From Pararhizobium sp. (lineage in GTDB: Bacteria > Pseudomonadota > Alphaproteobacteria > Rhizobiales > Rhizobiaceae), in contig JAURWE010000126.1 of the NCBI GenBank assembly GCA_030655075.1, forward strand, positions 1 to 64,000: 64,000 nucleotides of DNA, written 5' to 3'. The position numbers and the translations under genes were made by a program. Below are positions 19,158 through 29,042 of this stretch, piece after piece (the stretch's first letter is position 1; each line of letters opens with the position of its first letter). The notes beneath the pieces are model-generated. The model was not told where the DNA came from, searched no databases, and saw nothing but the letters and a program-made list of their open reading frames with translations.

Positions 19158-20798
19158 TCACTTGATCTGTTGCGCAACCTCCAGCAGATCCAGGGACGCA
19201 GCGCCTGGCCAAATGTCACACAGGCGCGCCACTCGGCTCAGCAACGCCTGCGCCAACGGTTGTGGACAGGCCTGGGACTGAAAGCGCAACGTCAGACGCG
19301 CCCGCGCACCCTGCTCACAGACCAGTATCAGCGGGTAGCCTTCGTTGATGTGGAACCGCGTGTCCTCGACACGCAGTCCTGTACGTGCGCTGAACAGTTG
19401 ATCGGTCGTGGCATGGTTCTCATGTACATAGATAGCATCGAACAGCGCCAGCTCGGCTGGCCAACCGATACCGCGCTTGATATCGGGAAGCGATGCGTGT
19501 TCATGGGATTGCAGGTCCGCGATGCAGCGCTGCGTGGCTCGCATCCATTGCTTCAATGTACGGCCCCGATTGAGGGTTGCTCTCAACGGCAAGGTACTGA
19601 TCAGATTGCCGACCGTATTGGCATAGCATGCGCGCTCGCCATGGCGCCCCGAGGTGACAAGGCCAACCAATAAGTCACGTCGTTCAAACGTTACGGCAAG
19701 GGCCAAGGCAAACCATGCCGAAAAAGCGCTTGCCATCGTGACCTGTGCATCAGCCAAGGCCGCAGTCAGGCGTTGCAGTTGCGCCTGAGACAGCTCAAAC
19801 GAAACCTCGACGGGCACGGCGTCGTCCCCCCTAGTCTCGAGCAGCGCCACGGGCTCGGCATGCGCAAGGTACTCAGACCAAAAGCGTGGTTCATAACGGC
19901 GCACTGACTCGGTGGCAAGCAGCAAATCACGATAAGAGTGGTCCTCATCAACCTGCAGGTCCGGTTGAGGGCCAAGGCGGCAATACAGGTCGGCCAGCTC
20001 CGCCATCATCAGTTCCTGGGAACGCCCGTCGGCCACAAGGTGGTGTTGCGTCCAAACCCACAGGTGCCGGTCGGCAGACAGTCTGACCAACCGAATGCGC
20101 AGTAAAGGTGGAGTGGCCAGATCAAATGGCCGCTCGCGCTCGTTTCGCACCAGTGTTTGCAATTGCTCCGCCTGTGCGGCAACAACAGGCGAGTCGTACT
20201 GGTAGTCAAGCGCAACCTCGTCGTGGAGCCGTTGACAATGCCGTGCGCGAAGATCCTCTGCAAATGCCGTCCGCAAGGCTGGGTGACGGCGTATCAGTAA
20301 ACGCAGTGCCGACTCAAAGCGCGCAGGATCAAGCACCCCCACAAGCACGCAACTGAACTGCGACACATAGAGTGAGGCGTGCGGTGCCGCGAGGCAGTGA
20401 TACAACATACCTTCCTGGGCAGCCGTAGAAGGATAGATGCCATCCTGGATGTTTCGGGTCGAGGTCAATGGCCCTGCCGGCGGGCGTTCGCCCTCGGTTC
20501 CCGTGGCCAGGTGCTTGGCCAAGGCTCGGACCGTTGGATAGTTGATGATGTCCTGCATGGCGATAGACAGCCCTGCCCGCTTTGCCCGCGCCGAGATACG
20601 AATACTCTTGAGGGAGTCGCCACCCAGCGCAAAATAGTTGTCATCGGACTGTACTGGACGGGCAAACGATTCACACCAGATATCCAGCAGCATGGCCTCC
20701 AGCCCGGACAACACATCGGTGGACGATGCTGTCGCCTCACCTCGCAGTTCCCCGAGCAGTTCGCTGAGAAATTGTTCCTTGTCGCAATTGCTAGGCAT
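19158..20798 (-). CDS. NRPS-3: free-standing T-C didomain without adenylation domain
   Basis: A 546-residue protein with an N-terminal carrier protein (GGDSLKSI, ~res 60) and a condensation domain (~110-530, intact QHHLVADG near 250), but no adenylation domain. The carrier must be charged in trans. Its ATG overlaps the last codons of NRPS-4 (ATATGCCTAG), so translation is coupled and the two proteins probably dock: the terminal C domain of NRPS-4 would use the amino acid on this carrier. In the bleomycin system a PCP-C protein of this kind (BlmV) takes part in adding an asparagine. The Asn-type A domain of NRPS-8 is the obvious candidate to load it. Domain content is certain; loading and order are inferred. 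Confidence 0.9.
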   Translation of the reverse strand: MPSNCDKEQFLSELLGELRGEATASSTDVLSGLEAMLLDIWCESFARPVQSDDNYFALGGDSLKSIRISARAKRAGLSIAMQDIINYPTVRALAKHLATGTEGERPPAGPLTSTRNIQDGIYPSTAAQEGMLYHCLAAPHASLYVSQFSCVLVGVLDPARFESALRLLIRRHPALRTAFAEDLRARHCQRLHDEVALDYQYDSPVVAAQAEQLQTLVRNERERPFDLATPPLLRIRLVRLSADRHLWVWTQHHLVADGRSQELMMAELADLYCRLGPQPDLQVDEDHSYRDLLLATESVRRYEPRFWSEYLAHAEPVALLETRGDDAVPVEVSFELSQAQLQRLTAALADAQVTMASAFSAWFALALAVTFERRDLLVGLVTSGRHGERACYANTVGNLISTLPLRATLNRGRTLKQWMRATQRCIADLQSHEHASLPDIKRGIGWPAELALFDAIYVHENHATTDQLFSARTGLRVEDTRFHINEGYPLILVCEQGARARLTLRFQSQACPQPLAQALLSRVARLCDIWPGAASLDLLEVAQQIK

Positions 20799-23700
20799 AT
20801 TGATCGTCCAGTGTAACGTTCAGAGAGGAGCTGACAGGCAAAGGCGGACCGGGAAAGACGATCTCGGCCAATGCCTCGTCAATCGAGTCACACCTTGCCA
20901 GCGAATGCAGGGTTCTCACGATAACCGCTCGCAAGCGCTCGACATGAGTGACATCGACACGGCGGGCGTCATAGTCAAACAGGATACGCAAGCCTTCACC
21001 GCCGTGATCACGATTGAAGTGAATCGTCAGCGGCACGTAAGTCTGGTCGGATGCGTAGTGGCTGGCGACATGCAAAGGCATGTGCAGCAGGCCACGATAG
21101 ACATGGAAGTGGGTGTACACAAATAACGTATCGAACAACGTCCGACCGCCGTTCATCGCGACCAGTTGGGCATAGGGAAAGCGCCGGTAAGGCAGGTAGC
21201 TGCGCTCTGTTTCGAAACAGGTTTCCATCAGCTGCCGCCAAGTGCTGCCCTGAAGGTTGATCGCGATGGGAAGCAGATTATTGAACACGCCCACGCAACG
21301 TTCGCCGCCACTCAGTTCCGGCCTTCCATTGAACTCCATGCCACTGCACTGCTCGGGCACGCCCGTGACGCTAGAGAGCGCAGAAAAATGCACTGCCATC
21401 AACAGGTTCTTCAATGGCACGCCGGCGGCTTGCCCGATGGTTTCCAGACGCTCCACCCACTGCGGCTCCACCTGCCAGGTCAACCGGCTGTGCACCGCAC
21501 TGGGAGCGGTCGGTGGCAAGTCCGCTTGATTGAACTTGCTGTTGGCCAGCAACTGGCTCCAGAAATGACGCTGGGTGCTGCTGGTCAAGGCTTGTTGCTC
21601 CAACGCGACAAATTCGGCGTAGGACAGCCTGCGCTGTTGATCAACCAGTGGTTGCTGTAGTGCACGATAAGCAGAATAAGCTTGCAAGAGCTCGGTGAGC
21701 ACCGTCGCAACACACCAGCCGTCGAGGGCAGCGTCAGCAAAGGTCAGCTGGAAGCGCTCGCTATCCAGCAAATGCACCGAGCAACGGAAATGGGGCGCCG
21801 CCTCCCAGGCAAAGGCGCGCTTCTTCTCTGCGCTGATCCAGGCATCCAGCCGCGCCTGCCGTTGCTCAGCGGGCAGCGTCGTCAGATCCTCAACCACCAG
21901 AGGCAACTCGACGCAGCGGCGAACGATCTGAATCGGTTCGTCGAAGCGTTCGATATCAATACAGGTACGCAAAAAGCCATGTTCGGCGGTCACATTCTTG
22001 AGCGCACTGTGCATCGCGCGCTCATCCCATGGCGTAACAAGCTCCAGCGTCGTGACAAAGACCTCGTAGTGATCATCATTGAAATACTTGAACAGAATGC
22101 CGCGCTGCAAGTAACTGAGCGGGTAAGCATCTTCCACATCATCCGTTGCCAAAATGGCACGGTCACGCTCACTGAGCAGGGAAAACGGCGCGATGGGTTC
22201 GCTTGGCGACACACACCAGGACGTATTCTCGATCTGCGCGTGCATCGCACCAAAGCTACTGTGCCGGAACAGGGTCTGTACCGACAGCGCGATACCCGCG
22301 GCACGTAACCGACCAATAAAATGCAGTGCCAGAATCGAATCACCACCGCAGGCGAAGAAATCATCTTCATCGAGGGGTGGTGCCCCCCCAAGAACTCTCT
22401 GCCATTGGCCGGCAAGCTGACTGCGCAGGTCGTGCGCTTCATCGACCGGCAATAGGCCGTTCTCACGCACCAGCAAGCTGCGCAATTGCGCACTATCCGC
22501 CTTGCCGCTCGCCAACAGCGGCCAGTGCGTCAGCAATCGCCATTCACGGGGAACCATGAACTCTGGAAGCCAGGCCCGCACGTGAGCTTCCACGTCACGC
22601 GGGGTCAAGTCGGTGTGCTCTTCAACCTGCAGGAAAGCGCAAAGACGTTCGGCTCCAGCCACTTCATCGAGCAAAACCACCGCATTGCGCACCCCGGCAA
22701 GGGAGGAAATCGCTTGCTCAATTTCGGCCAGTTCGATGCGGTATCCCGCGACCTTCACCTGCCCATCCTGGCGGCCAAGATAGTGAATATTGCCGCTGGC
22801 ATCAAAACGCACCCGGTCGCCGGTACGGTAGCAACGTGACAGACTGCCCAGAGGTGATGGCGTGAATTGCGTAGCGCTCAGCATGGCTTTGCCGACATAG
22901 CCGATTGCCACTTGCGGACCACCGACGACGAGCTCGCCCTCCGCCCCCGGGAGCACCGCCAGCCCGTGCCCATCGACAATCGAGACCTCACAATTGGGCG
23001 CCGGCCGGCCAATGGAGATACTCGCCTGGTGTGCATGCACTTGGGCATAGGTCACATCAATACCCGCCTCGGTGGGCCCGTAAAAATTGTACAGCCGTAC
23101 CTGCGGCGCGGCGTCAAAGAAAGCCCGGGCCTGGGCTTCCAGCAATCTTTCACCACTGCACACGACCTGACGCAATCCCGCAAGTGCCTGACATACACCC
23201 TCAATACCCAGCCAATGCCCCAACACGCTGGGAACAAAATGCGCCACGGTCACGCCATGCTGCGCAATAGCTGCTGCCACGGTTTCAGGAAAGCGCTCGT
23301 GTGCCGGCTGGATACACACGGCCTTGGCCCCCAGGGCCAACGGCGCCAGAATTTCCCAGAGCGACACATCAAAGGTCCAGATAGTCTTCTGCACAAAAAC
23401 GTCTGCGCGCGAAAGCGCGAGCCGGTCGATCATCCAGTCGAGTCGATTATCAAGGGCTCGATGACTGATCAGTACACCCTTTGGCTGCCCCGTACTGCCC
23501 GAGGTATAGAGCAGATAGGCGGCCGCATCGCCAGGCAGGGCCTGGTAGGGCAAAGCGTCCAGCGCCTGCATAGCGTCCATGCCCTGCTCGGCGTCGATCA
23601 TCGGCAGGGCAATCTCCAACGGCAGGCTCCCCGCTTGGGCAATGACTGCCACGGCACCGCTGTCGCGCAGCATGTAATCACGCCTGGACGCGGGCATTGT

Positions 23701-26700
23701 CGGATCGATGGGTAGATAAACGCCGCCAGCAAGCATTACCCCTAGACAGGCCGCTACTCCCGACGGGCTGCGCGGCAACATGACTGCTACCACCGGCTGA
23801 TGACCGTCAAGCCCATGGGCCAGGGCCAGCACTTGCCTGGCATACTGCGACGCAGTCTCGAGCAGGCGAGCGTAACTCCAGGTCTCATCGTCACCCGCCG
23901 AAATCAGGGCAGTCGCCTGCGGATGAGCCAAGGCATTGTCGACAATTCGCACCAGGGTGGAGGGCGCAATGGTGCCTGGTTCAACACCCCACTGATGCAA
24001 ACGCTGACTGACCGCTGGCGGCAGCCTTGTCGCCTCTGACAGCGATACGGTGGTGTCTTTGGCAATGACCTCCAATGCGAAACGAAACTGCTCGAGCCAG
24101 GACGACGCAAGCAGAGGTTCCAGTGCATCACAGCGATAGTCGACGCACAGCTGCAATTGATCTTTGTCACCCAACAATTGCATCTGCACCGGGTAATGCG
24201 TGTAAGCAGGCGTCAATGGGTAAGGCGAGAGTTCAAGATCGCCGAGGCGGATGTGCGCGTGCTCCCGTTCAAACGCAACATCGACGCCACCAGGCCCCGC
24301 ATCGAGGCCGGCCATTTCGAAGTAGGCGAACACGACATCGAAACAGGTGCCGGGCGTGCTTGCGCTAGCGGCAAGGTCCGTACCGAGTTGCGTCAAGGGC
24401 ATGGCTTCGTGGGCCAAGGCACTGGAGAGCCTGTCTCGAACAGCAACCAGCGCATCGTTGATCGGAGCGGCTAAATCGACCTGTGCATCCACCGGCACAA
24501 GATTGGCGAACATGCCTACCGTTTCCTGATATCGCCCGGCGCGGTTGAGCAACGCGACGCCGTAGCGCACTCGCCGGCGACGCGTGAGCACCGCCAGACT
24601 GGCCTCCAGTGCCAGCTGCAGCACGCAGCCCACCGTGGTCCCGGCGCTGGCCGCCCTGGCCTGAATGGCTTTCACCAGGTCGGCAGGCAATTCGCTGCGC
24701 TCCCGGCGGGACTCGTACCGCTCAAGGCCGTGGGACAGCAGCGGCAAACGAGGGTCACCGGCTGGGTCCAATGTACCTTGCCAGAACGCCACATCCTTGC
24801 GTACCTGTTCTGAGGCCAGGTATGACTGGTGATCGAGGCAGTATTGCCCGTAGGCCACCGCGCCGGGTAACTGCGCCAGCGGTTCGTTGCGCGCGGCGGC
24901 CTGGTAACACGCCAGGAGATCACGCCATACCAGCAGGAACGACCAGAAATCAGCTACCGCATGATGCACTTGGAGCAACAGATACGACACGTTGTCGCTG
25001 CTGCGCAGCAGAACGACCCGGTAAAGGCGCGCCGCATCGGCCTCAAGGCCACGTGCCGCCCAAGCGTGCAGCCTGGCGCGGGCGCCGTCATCACCGTCCA
25101 GTTCTTCCAGTACCACTGGTTGGGTAGCTTCGCAGTCGACCACATAATCCAGCCCGGCCGCGCCAGAAAGCAGCTGGCTGCATAATGCTGCGTGCTTGAG
25201 CTCCAGCATGACCAATGCGCGCTGTAATACTTCAAGCTCGATCCCACCCGTAATCCGCACGGCGCGTTGCAGCGTATAAATCGGTGCCCCGGCCAATGTC
25301 TGGGCGAACACCAACGCACGTTGGTAATGAGTCGCCGGAAAACTGTTTCTGCCATAGGGAGCAGGCAGGGCGTCGGCCCGAGTTGCAGGTACGCGAATGT
25401 CTTCAAGCAGATCGCCCACACGGGCAGATGCATACATTCTGGCGCGGTTAAGCGCACAGCCAAAGCGGCGCTCCAGTTCGAACTGGATCCGCACGATGGT
25501 CAGCGAGTCTGCGCCCAACTCAACCAGCGTTCGCTCAACTTCAACCTGTTGCACCGATAGGCCGAGCAATCGAGCGATGATTTCCAGTGCAGGCCCAGAC
25601 GTCTCTTGACCCTCCACGACAGCACCGACATCGGCTGCCAGCCGCGCATCACGGACACACAACGTCCCGAGCAACCGCCCGGCTTCAAACAACTCGCGTG
25701 CGCGCTCACGCTGCAGCTTGCCGCTGCTGGTACGTGGTAGTGGACGCGTGGTGAACAGCACGGCGGACACGGTAATCGGGAATAGGGCTTCGACCTTTGC
25801 CGCGCACGCCTCACCGAGTGCAGCGAACTCATCGACATTGATGGCCGACGCACGTACCTGGTAGACGAGGGTAAGGCTCTGACCGCCGTCCCGGCTGAAT
25901 GCGCCCGCACAGTTGGGCGCGAAACGGGCGTCGAGCTGCGTCATGGCGAACTCGATGTCGGTAAAGAAATACTTGCGTCCTGCCACTGCAATCGCGCTGC
26001 CGACCCGACCCAGCACATGCAAACCGGAGCGTCCCATGTAGCCCAGGTCACCGGTGGCAAGGTAACTGCGGGAAGGATCCTGAGGCAGGACGTGCGCGAA
26101 CGCTTGCCGCTCGATGTGTCCGTTGTGCACATAACCGTCGGCCAGGCTCGACGCTGACACCCAGATCTCGCCAACCTGACCCGCCGCACATTCGCTGCGA
26201 TTCGCCGCATTGACGATTTTAATCACCGGGCCACCCTCCTCGGGTAGCCCACAACTGGCAAGTGCACCCAGGCTCTCAATTGACTCGCGCTCGACAGGCT
26301 TGTGCACCAGTCCTGGGGCGTCATGCGCCAACCCGCGCCGCGCAGTGACCAGCAAAGTCGCTTCCGCCATGCCATAGGCGGGGCACAGAGCCTGGGGATG
26401 GAAACCGTGACGGGAGAACCGCTCGGCGAAGGCCGCCAACGTGGCATGGCGTACAGCCTCTGCCCCGCACACCGCGCTGGACCAGCTCGAAAGGTCGATG
26501 CCTTGCAGCTCCTCTGGCGCAATATGCAGGCATAACTCATAAGCAAAGTTAGGCGCGCTGCTGACTGTGCCACCAAACTGATCGATTGCACGCAACCAGC
26601 GCGAAGGTCGCTGCATAAAGGTTGCAGGCAACATGTGCACGCTTGTCGCACCAAGGTGATAGGGCAGCAGCAACTTGCTGACCAACCCCATGTCGTGATG

Positions 26701-27303
26701 CAGCGGCAGCCAGTTGACGAACCTTGATTGTTCGCTGAAACCGAAAGTACGGACCAGCAATTCGAATTGCGTGTGCAGCGCCGTACGGCTCACCACCGAC
26801 CCCTTGGGCTCCTGGGTGGAGCCAGAGGTGTACTGAACGAACGCGACAGGTGAATCAACCCGCGTAACTACCGGATACCCGCTCTCAAAACGGTCGCCGA
26901 TGCCCACCACCTTGATGGCGGTCTGCTCGCGCAACGTCTCGATTGCCGTATGCTCCTGGCGCATCGCATCGGTAAGCAGCAACGTGGCGCGTGAGTCACG
27001 TGCAATGGTGGCCAACTGACCGCCCACACTGTAACGGTTTAGGTTCGACGAAAGCCCGACCGGCACGGCACCGACGTATTGGCAAGCCAGAAAAGAGATT
27101 GCGAAACGCAGCGGATCGCGCAGCGTGATCAGCACGTGCTGCCCCTCGCGCAGGTCGCAGGCATGATAAAGAAACGCCGCGGCGTCGCGGACCGCATCGT
27201 CCAGTTCGTCGTAGCTGCACGATGTGGCGATGGTCTCGCCGTCGCGCAGGTAATGGAACATGTTCCTGCGAGCGGTTGCGGTTCGATCAAGCAGCGTGGT
27301 CAT
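20791..27303 (-). CDS. NRPS-4: FAAL-ACP-C-A(Ser)-T-C initiation synthetase
   Basis: A 2170-residue initiating synthetase. The N-terminal ~560 residues are a fatty acyl-AMP ligase (TSGSTQEPKG, ~160), followed by an ACP (GADSLTIV, ~598), C1 (HHAVADF, ~778), A (TSGSTGQPKG, ~1268), carrier (GGDSILAL, ~1654) and a second C domain (~1720-2140). The ATG follows GGAAAGGG by 7 nt. The A-domain code DVWHVSFIDK indicates serine. FAAL-ACP-C starts are known from PvdL and acylate the first residue; bleomycin BlmVI also begins with an acyl ligase-ACP pair. The terminal C domain lacks the catalytic histidines: the site reads ADAALDG instead of HHxxxDG. C1 has F in place of the motif's final G. The acylase at 5644 is the likely enzyme removing the acyl group later. 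Confidence 0.93.
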   Translation of the reverse strand: MTTLLDRTATARRNMFHYLRDGETIATSCSYDELDDAVRDAAAFLYHACDLREGQHVLITLRDPLRFAISFLACQYVGAVPVGLSSNLNRYSVGGQLATIARDSRATLLLTDAMRQEHTAIETLREQTAIKVVGIGDRFESGYPVVTRVDSPVAFVQYTSGSTQEPKGSVVSRTALHTQFELLVRTFGFSEQSRFVNWLPLHHDMGLVSKLLLPYHLGATSVHMLPATFMQRPSRWLRAIDQFGGTVSSAPNFAYELCLHIAPEELQGIDLSSWSSAVCGAEAVRHATLAAFAERFSRHGFHPQALCPAYGMAEATLLVTARRGLAHDAPGLVHKPVERESIESLGALASCGLPEEGGPVIKIVNAANRSECAAGQVGEIWVSASSLADGYVHNGHIERQAFAHVLPQDPSRSYLATGDLGYMGRSGLHVLGRVGSAIAVAGRKYFFTDIEFAMTQLDARFAPNCAGAFSRDGGQSLTLVYQVRASAINVDEFAALGEACAAKVEALFPITVSAVLFTTRPLPRTSSGKLQRERARELFEAGRLLGTLCVRDARLAADVGAVVEGQETSGPALEIIARLLGLSVQQVEVERTLVELGADSLTIVRIQFELERRFGCALNRARMYASARVGDLLEDIRVPATRADALPAPYGRNSFPATHYQRALVFAQTLAGAPIYTLQRAVRITGGIELEVLQRALVMLELKHAALCSQLLSGAAGLDYVVDCEATQPVVLEELDGDDGARARLHAWAARGLEADAARLYRVVLLRSSDNVSYLLLQVHHAVADFWSFLLVWRDLLACYQAAARNEPLAQLPGAVAYGQYCLDHQSYLASEQVRKDVAFWQGTLDPAGDPRLPLLSHGLERYESRRERSELPADLVKAIQARAASAGTTVGCVLQLALEASLAVLTRRRRVRYGVALLNRAGRYQETVGMFANLVPVDAQVDLAAPINDALVAVRDRLSSALAHEAMPLTQLGTDLAASASTPGTCFDVVFAYFEMAGLDAGPGGVDVAFEREHAHIRLGDLELSPYPLTPAYTHYPVQMQLLGDKDQLQLCVDYRCDALEPLLASSWLEQFRFALEVIAKDTTVSLSEATRLPPAVSQRLHQWGVEPGTIAPSTLVRIVDNALAHPQATALISAGDDETWSYARLLETASQYARQVLALAHGLDGHQPVVAVMLPRSPSGVAACLGVMLAGGVYLPIDPTMPASRRDYMLRDSGAVAVIAQAGSLPLEIALPMIDAEQGMDAMQALDALPYQALPGDAAAYLLYTSGSTGQPKGVLISHRALDNRLDWMIDRLALSRADVFVQKTIWTFDVSLWEILAPLALGAKAVCIQPAHERFPETVAAAIAQHGVTVAHFVPSVLGHWLGIEGVCQALAGLRQVVCSGERLLEAQARAFFDAAPQVRLYNFYGPTEAGIDVTYAQVHAHQASISIGRPAPNCEVSIVDGHGLAVLPGAEGELVVGGPQVAIGYVGKAMLSATQFTPSPLGSLSRCYRTGDRVRFDASGNIHYLGRQDGQVKVAGYRIELAEIEQAISSLAGVRNAVVLLDEVAGAERLCAFLQVEEHTDLTPRDVEAHVRAWLPEFMVPREWRLLTHWPLLASGKADSAQLRSLLVRENGLLPVDEAHDLRSQLAGQWQRVLGGAPPLDEDDFFACGGDSILALHFIGRLRAAGIALSVQTLFRHSSFGAMHAQIENTSWCVSPSEPIAPFSLLSERDRAILATDDVEDAYPLSYLQRGILFKYFNDDHYEVFVTTLELVTPWDERAMHSALKNVTAEHGFLRTCIDIERFDEPIQIVRRCVELPLVVEDLTTLPAEQRQARLDAWISAEKKRAFAWEAAPHFRCSVHLLDSERFQLTFADAALDGWCVATVLTELLQAYSAYRALQQPLVDQQRRLSYAEFVALEQQALTSSTQRHFWSQLLANSKFNQADLPPTAPSAVHSRLTWQVEPQWVERLETIGQAAGVPLKNLLMAVHFSALSSVTGVPEQCSGMEFNGRPELSGGERCVGVFNNLLPIAINLQGSTWRQLMETCFETERSYLPYRRFPYAQLVAMNGGRTLFDTLFVYTHFHVYRGLLHMPLHVASHYASDQTYVPLTIHFNRDHGGEGLRILFDYDARRVDVTHVERLRAVIVRTLHSLARCDSIDEALAEIVFPGPPLPVSSSLNVTLDDQYA

Positions 27304-27527
27304 GCTCGAGCCCTTTCCAGAGAGTCATGCGACAACGCGCACTTGCGGCCAGGACCGACACTGTCATCGGATAAAAGCCCGTGCCCTGCGTCGAACCACG
27401 ACGCCGGAAAAAAGACACTGTTCTGCTTCCCGGGGAGAAGGAACTTGATGTTCGACTGCATTGCATTCTCGCTTGGCTGTTCAGTTCCATTGAGCTGCGC
27501 CCTCTCGTGATTCCGAGAGCGACGCAA
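27304..27527 (-). other. Spacer upstream of NRPS-4 with a possible small ORF
   Basis: A 224-base gap in an otherwise tightly packed series. A minus-strand reading frame runs through it and stops at 27300, overlapping the NRPS-4 ATG as ATGA. An internal ATG would give a 53-residue peptide starting MQSNIKFLL. No good ribosome site precedes that ATG, whereas NRPS-4 has its own strong site, so coding is doubtful. A promoter for the NRPS-4/NRPS-3 pair may be here. Confidence 0.25.
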
Positions 27528-29042
27528 TCAATCCTTGATGTTCAACACCACTAGTCGTTCGACGATACGCTCGGCATCGCGTGCGATATGACCCACGCTT
27601 TGTGCATCCGGAAAAGTGCCGATCAACAGCGGCCCCATCGCAAACAGGCGACCGGCGCCCGCCTCCAAGGACGCTCGTGCCGGCAACATCTCGCAGGTGC
27701 GCGCATTCACGCGCACTCCACCCAATTCGACCGATCTGCCCGCGTCATGGGCATACACCCCGCACGCCAAGCCGCTATCGTACAACTGCCGTAGCAAAGG
27801 CGAGGCGCTATGGGCAAGCCGCGTGTCAGACCCGGCGGCCGCTACGACAAAATCAAACTCACCGACGTGCCTGCTCCTCCCGCTTTCATCCGCCAGACTG
27901 AGGCTATGCACACGGCGTTCGTTGCTGTAATCGAGCTGATAGCCCGCAGGCGCAGCCAGGGTGCAAAGTACTCCGCGGTCAAACAGAGCGTCCAGGCGCA
28001 GCGCATTTTCACGCGCCATCGGCATAGCGGCCCGGTAGTAACGCGAACGTATCGACAGGAAGCGGAGTTTGTCCCGATCAGTGAAGTCAGCGAAGGCTTC
28101 GCTCAACAGCGGCAACCCACCGAAAAGCGCGGTTTGCCATGCAATCACAGCGCCTCCGGCTGTTTCCTGAAGATCCCGCTTCAAGCGTTCTGCGGATTCG
28201 CCGGCACAGAGCCGGCGTAACTCTGCTTCCAGCGAGGTCTCTGGCACTGCCTCTGTGCCGCCCTCAAAAGCGACCTGCAGAATCATCCGCTCGATCTCAT
28301 CCAGGCCAAACCTGTTGCCAGCGCATCGTTGCAGAACCGTATCAGACAGCACACGCCGGCTGAGCGTATCAACATCCAGCGCGGGCGGCGGCGCGCCCCA
28401 CACCTTGGGTAACTCACCGCTGCCAGAGAGCACGCTCATGCGCAATCGGGCCGGGTCCGTACCGAAATTCGCATCCAGACCGGCCACCACGTCAACGGCC
28501 GTCAGATAGCTGCCCAACACCAAGACATCGGCCCTCCCCGTCGCCACACGCGCCTGAACACGCTCGCACAGCGCACGGAACGGCCACGGGCGCAGGTGCG
28601 CCTGGCCGACGAAACGTTGTTCGGCAAAGGCGCTATGCCCGATTGCCAGAACCACATGCCGGGCCTGGTACAGGGCGCCTTTGTCACTGCGCAGGGTCCA
28701 GCCCTGGCCGGCGCGCTCAACCGAGCTGATAAGGGTTGCGCTCCTGCTTGTGACGCTAACCCCCAGGCTGACGAGAAAGGCGACGATCTGCTCGAACCGC
28801 TTCAGTTCGCCCCGACCGACCTCCGCCCTCCGCGAAGGTGTGGCAAGACTCGACACGTGAACGTCACTGACATTGTCCGGGCACCAGGCCAGTCCGGTGC
28901 CCCATCCGTGTCCCTGCTCATAGATCCCGATAGTCAACGTGGAAGGGAGTCGTCCCGCCACGACCGCATGGGCTATGCCCAACAGCAGATACTTGGCTGA
29001 CTGGCCTCCTCCGACGATAGCCAGGCTTTCGAACATATCCAT
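27528..29042 (-). CDS. FAD/NAD(P)-binding oxidoreductase (NAD_binding_9-like)
   Basis: A 504-residue flavoprotein. The N-terminal dinucleotide motif AIVGGGQSAKYLL is followed by YEQGHGWGTGLAW, the pattern of the FAD-NAD(P)-binding group PF13454. A second nucleotide-binding stretch (VLVLGSYLTAVDV) is near residue 180, and VVAAAGSDTR lies near 395. The ATG directly follows the stop of NRPS-5 (TGAATG), so the genes are cotranscribed. The substrate is unknown. In a bleomycin-like pathway oxidation steps are needed, for example to aromatise a pyrimidine, and this is one candidate; N-hydroxylation or another oxidation is equally possible. It does not resemble the PvdA-type monooxygenase beyond the cofactor fold. 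Confidence 0.8.
   Translation of the reverse strand: MDMFESLAIVGGGQSAKYLLLGIAHAVVAGRLPSTLTIGIYEQGHGWGTGLAWCPDNVSDVHVSSLATPSRRAEVGRGELKRFEQIVAFLVSLGVSVTSRSATLISSVERAGQGWTLRSDKGALYQARHVVLAIGHSAFAEQRFVGQAHLRPWPFRALCERVQARVATGRADVLVLGSYLTAVDVVAGLDANFGTDPARLRMSVLSGSGELPKVWGAPPPALDVDTLSRRVLSDTVLQRCAGNRFGLDEIERMILQVAFEGGTEAVPETSLEAELRRLCAGESAERLKRDLQETAGGAVIAWQTALFGGLPLLSEAFADFTDRDKLRFLSIRSRYYRAAMPMARENALRLDALFDRGVLCTLAAPAGYQLDYSNERRVHSLSLADESGRSRHVGEFDFVVAAAGSDTRLAHSASPLLRQLYDSGLACGVYAHDAGRSVELGGVRVNARTCEMLPARASLEAGAGRLFAMGPLLIGTFPDAQSVGHIARDAERIVERLVVLNIKD

Noticed and set aside
27300..27527. Small protein upstream of NRPS-4
   Set aside because: It overlaps the NRPS-4 ATG neatly, but there is no convincing start or ribosome site and no recognisable family; kept only as a spacer note.
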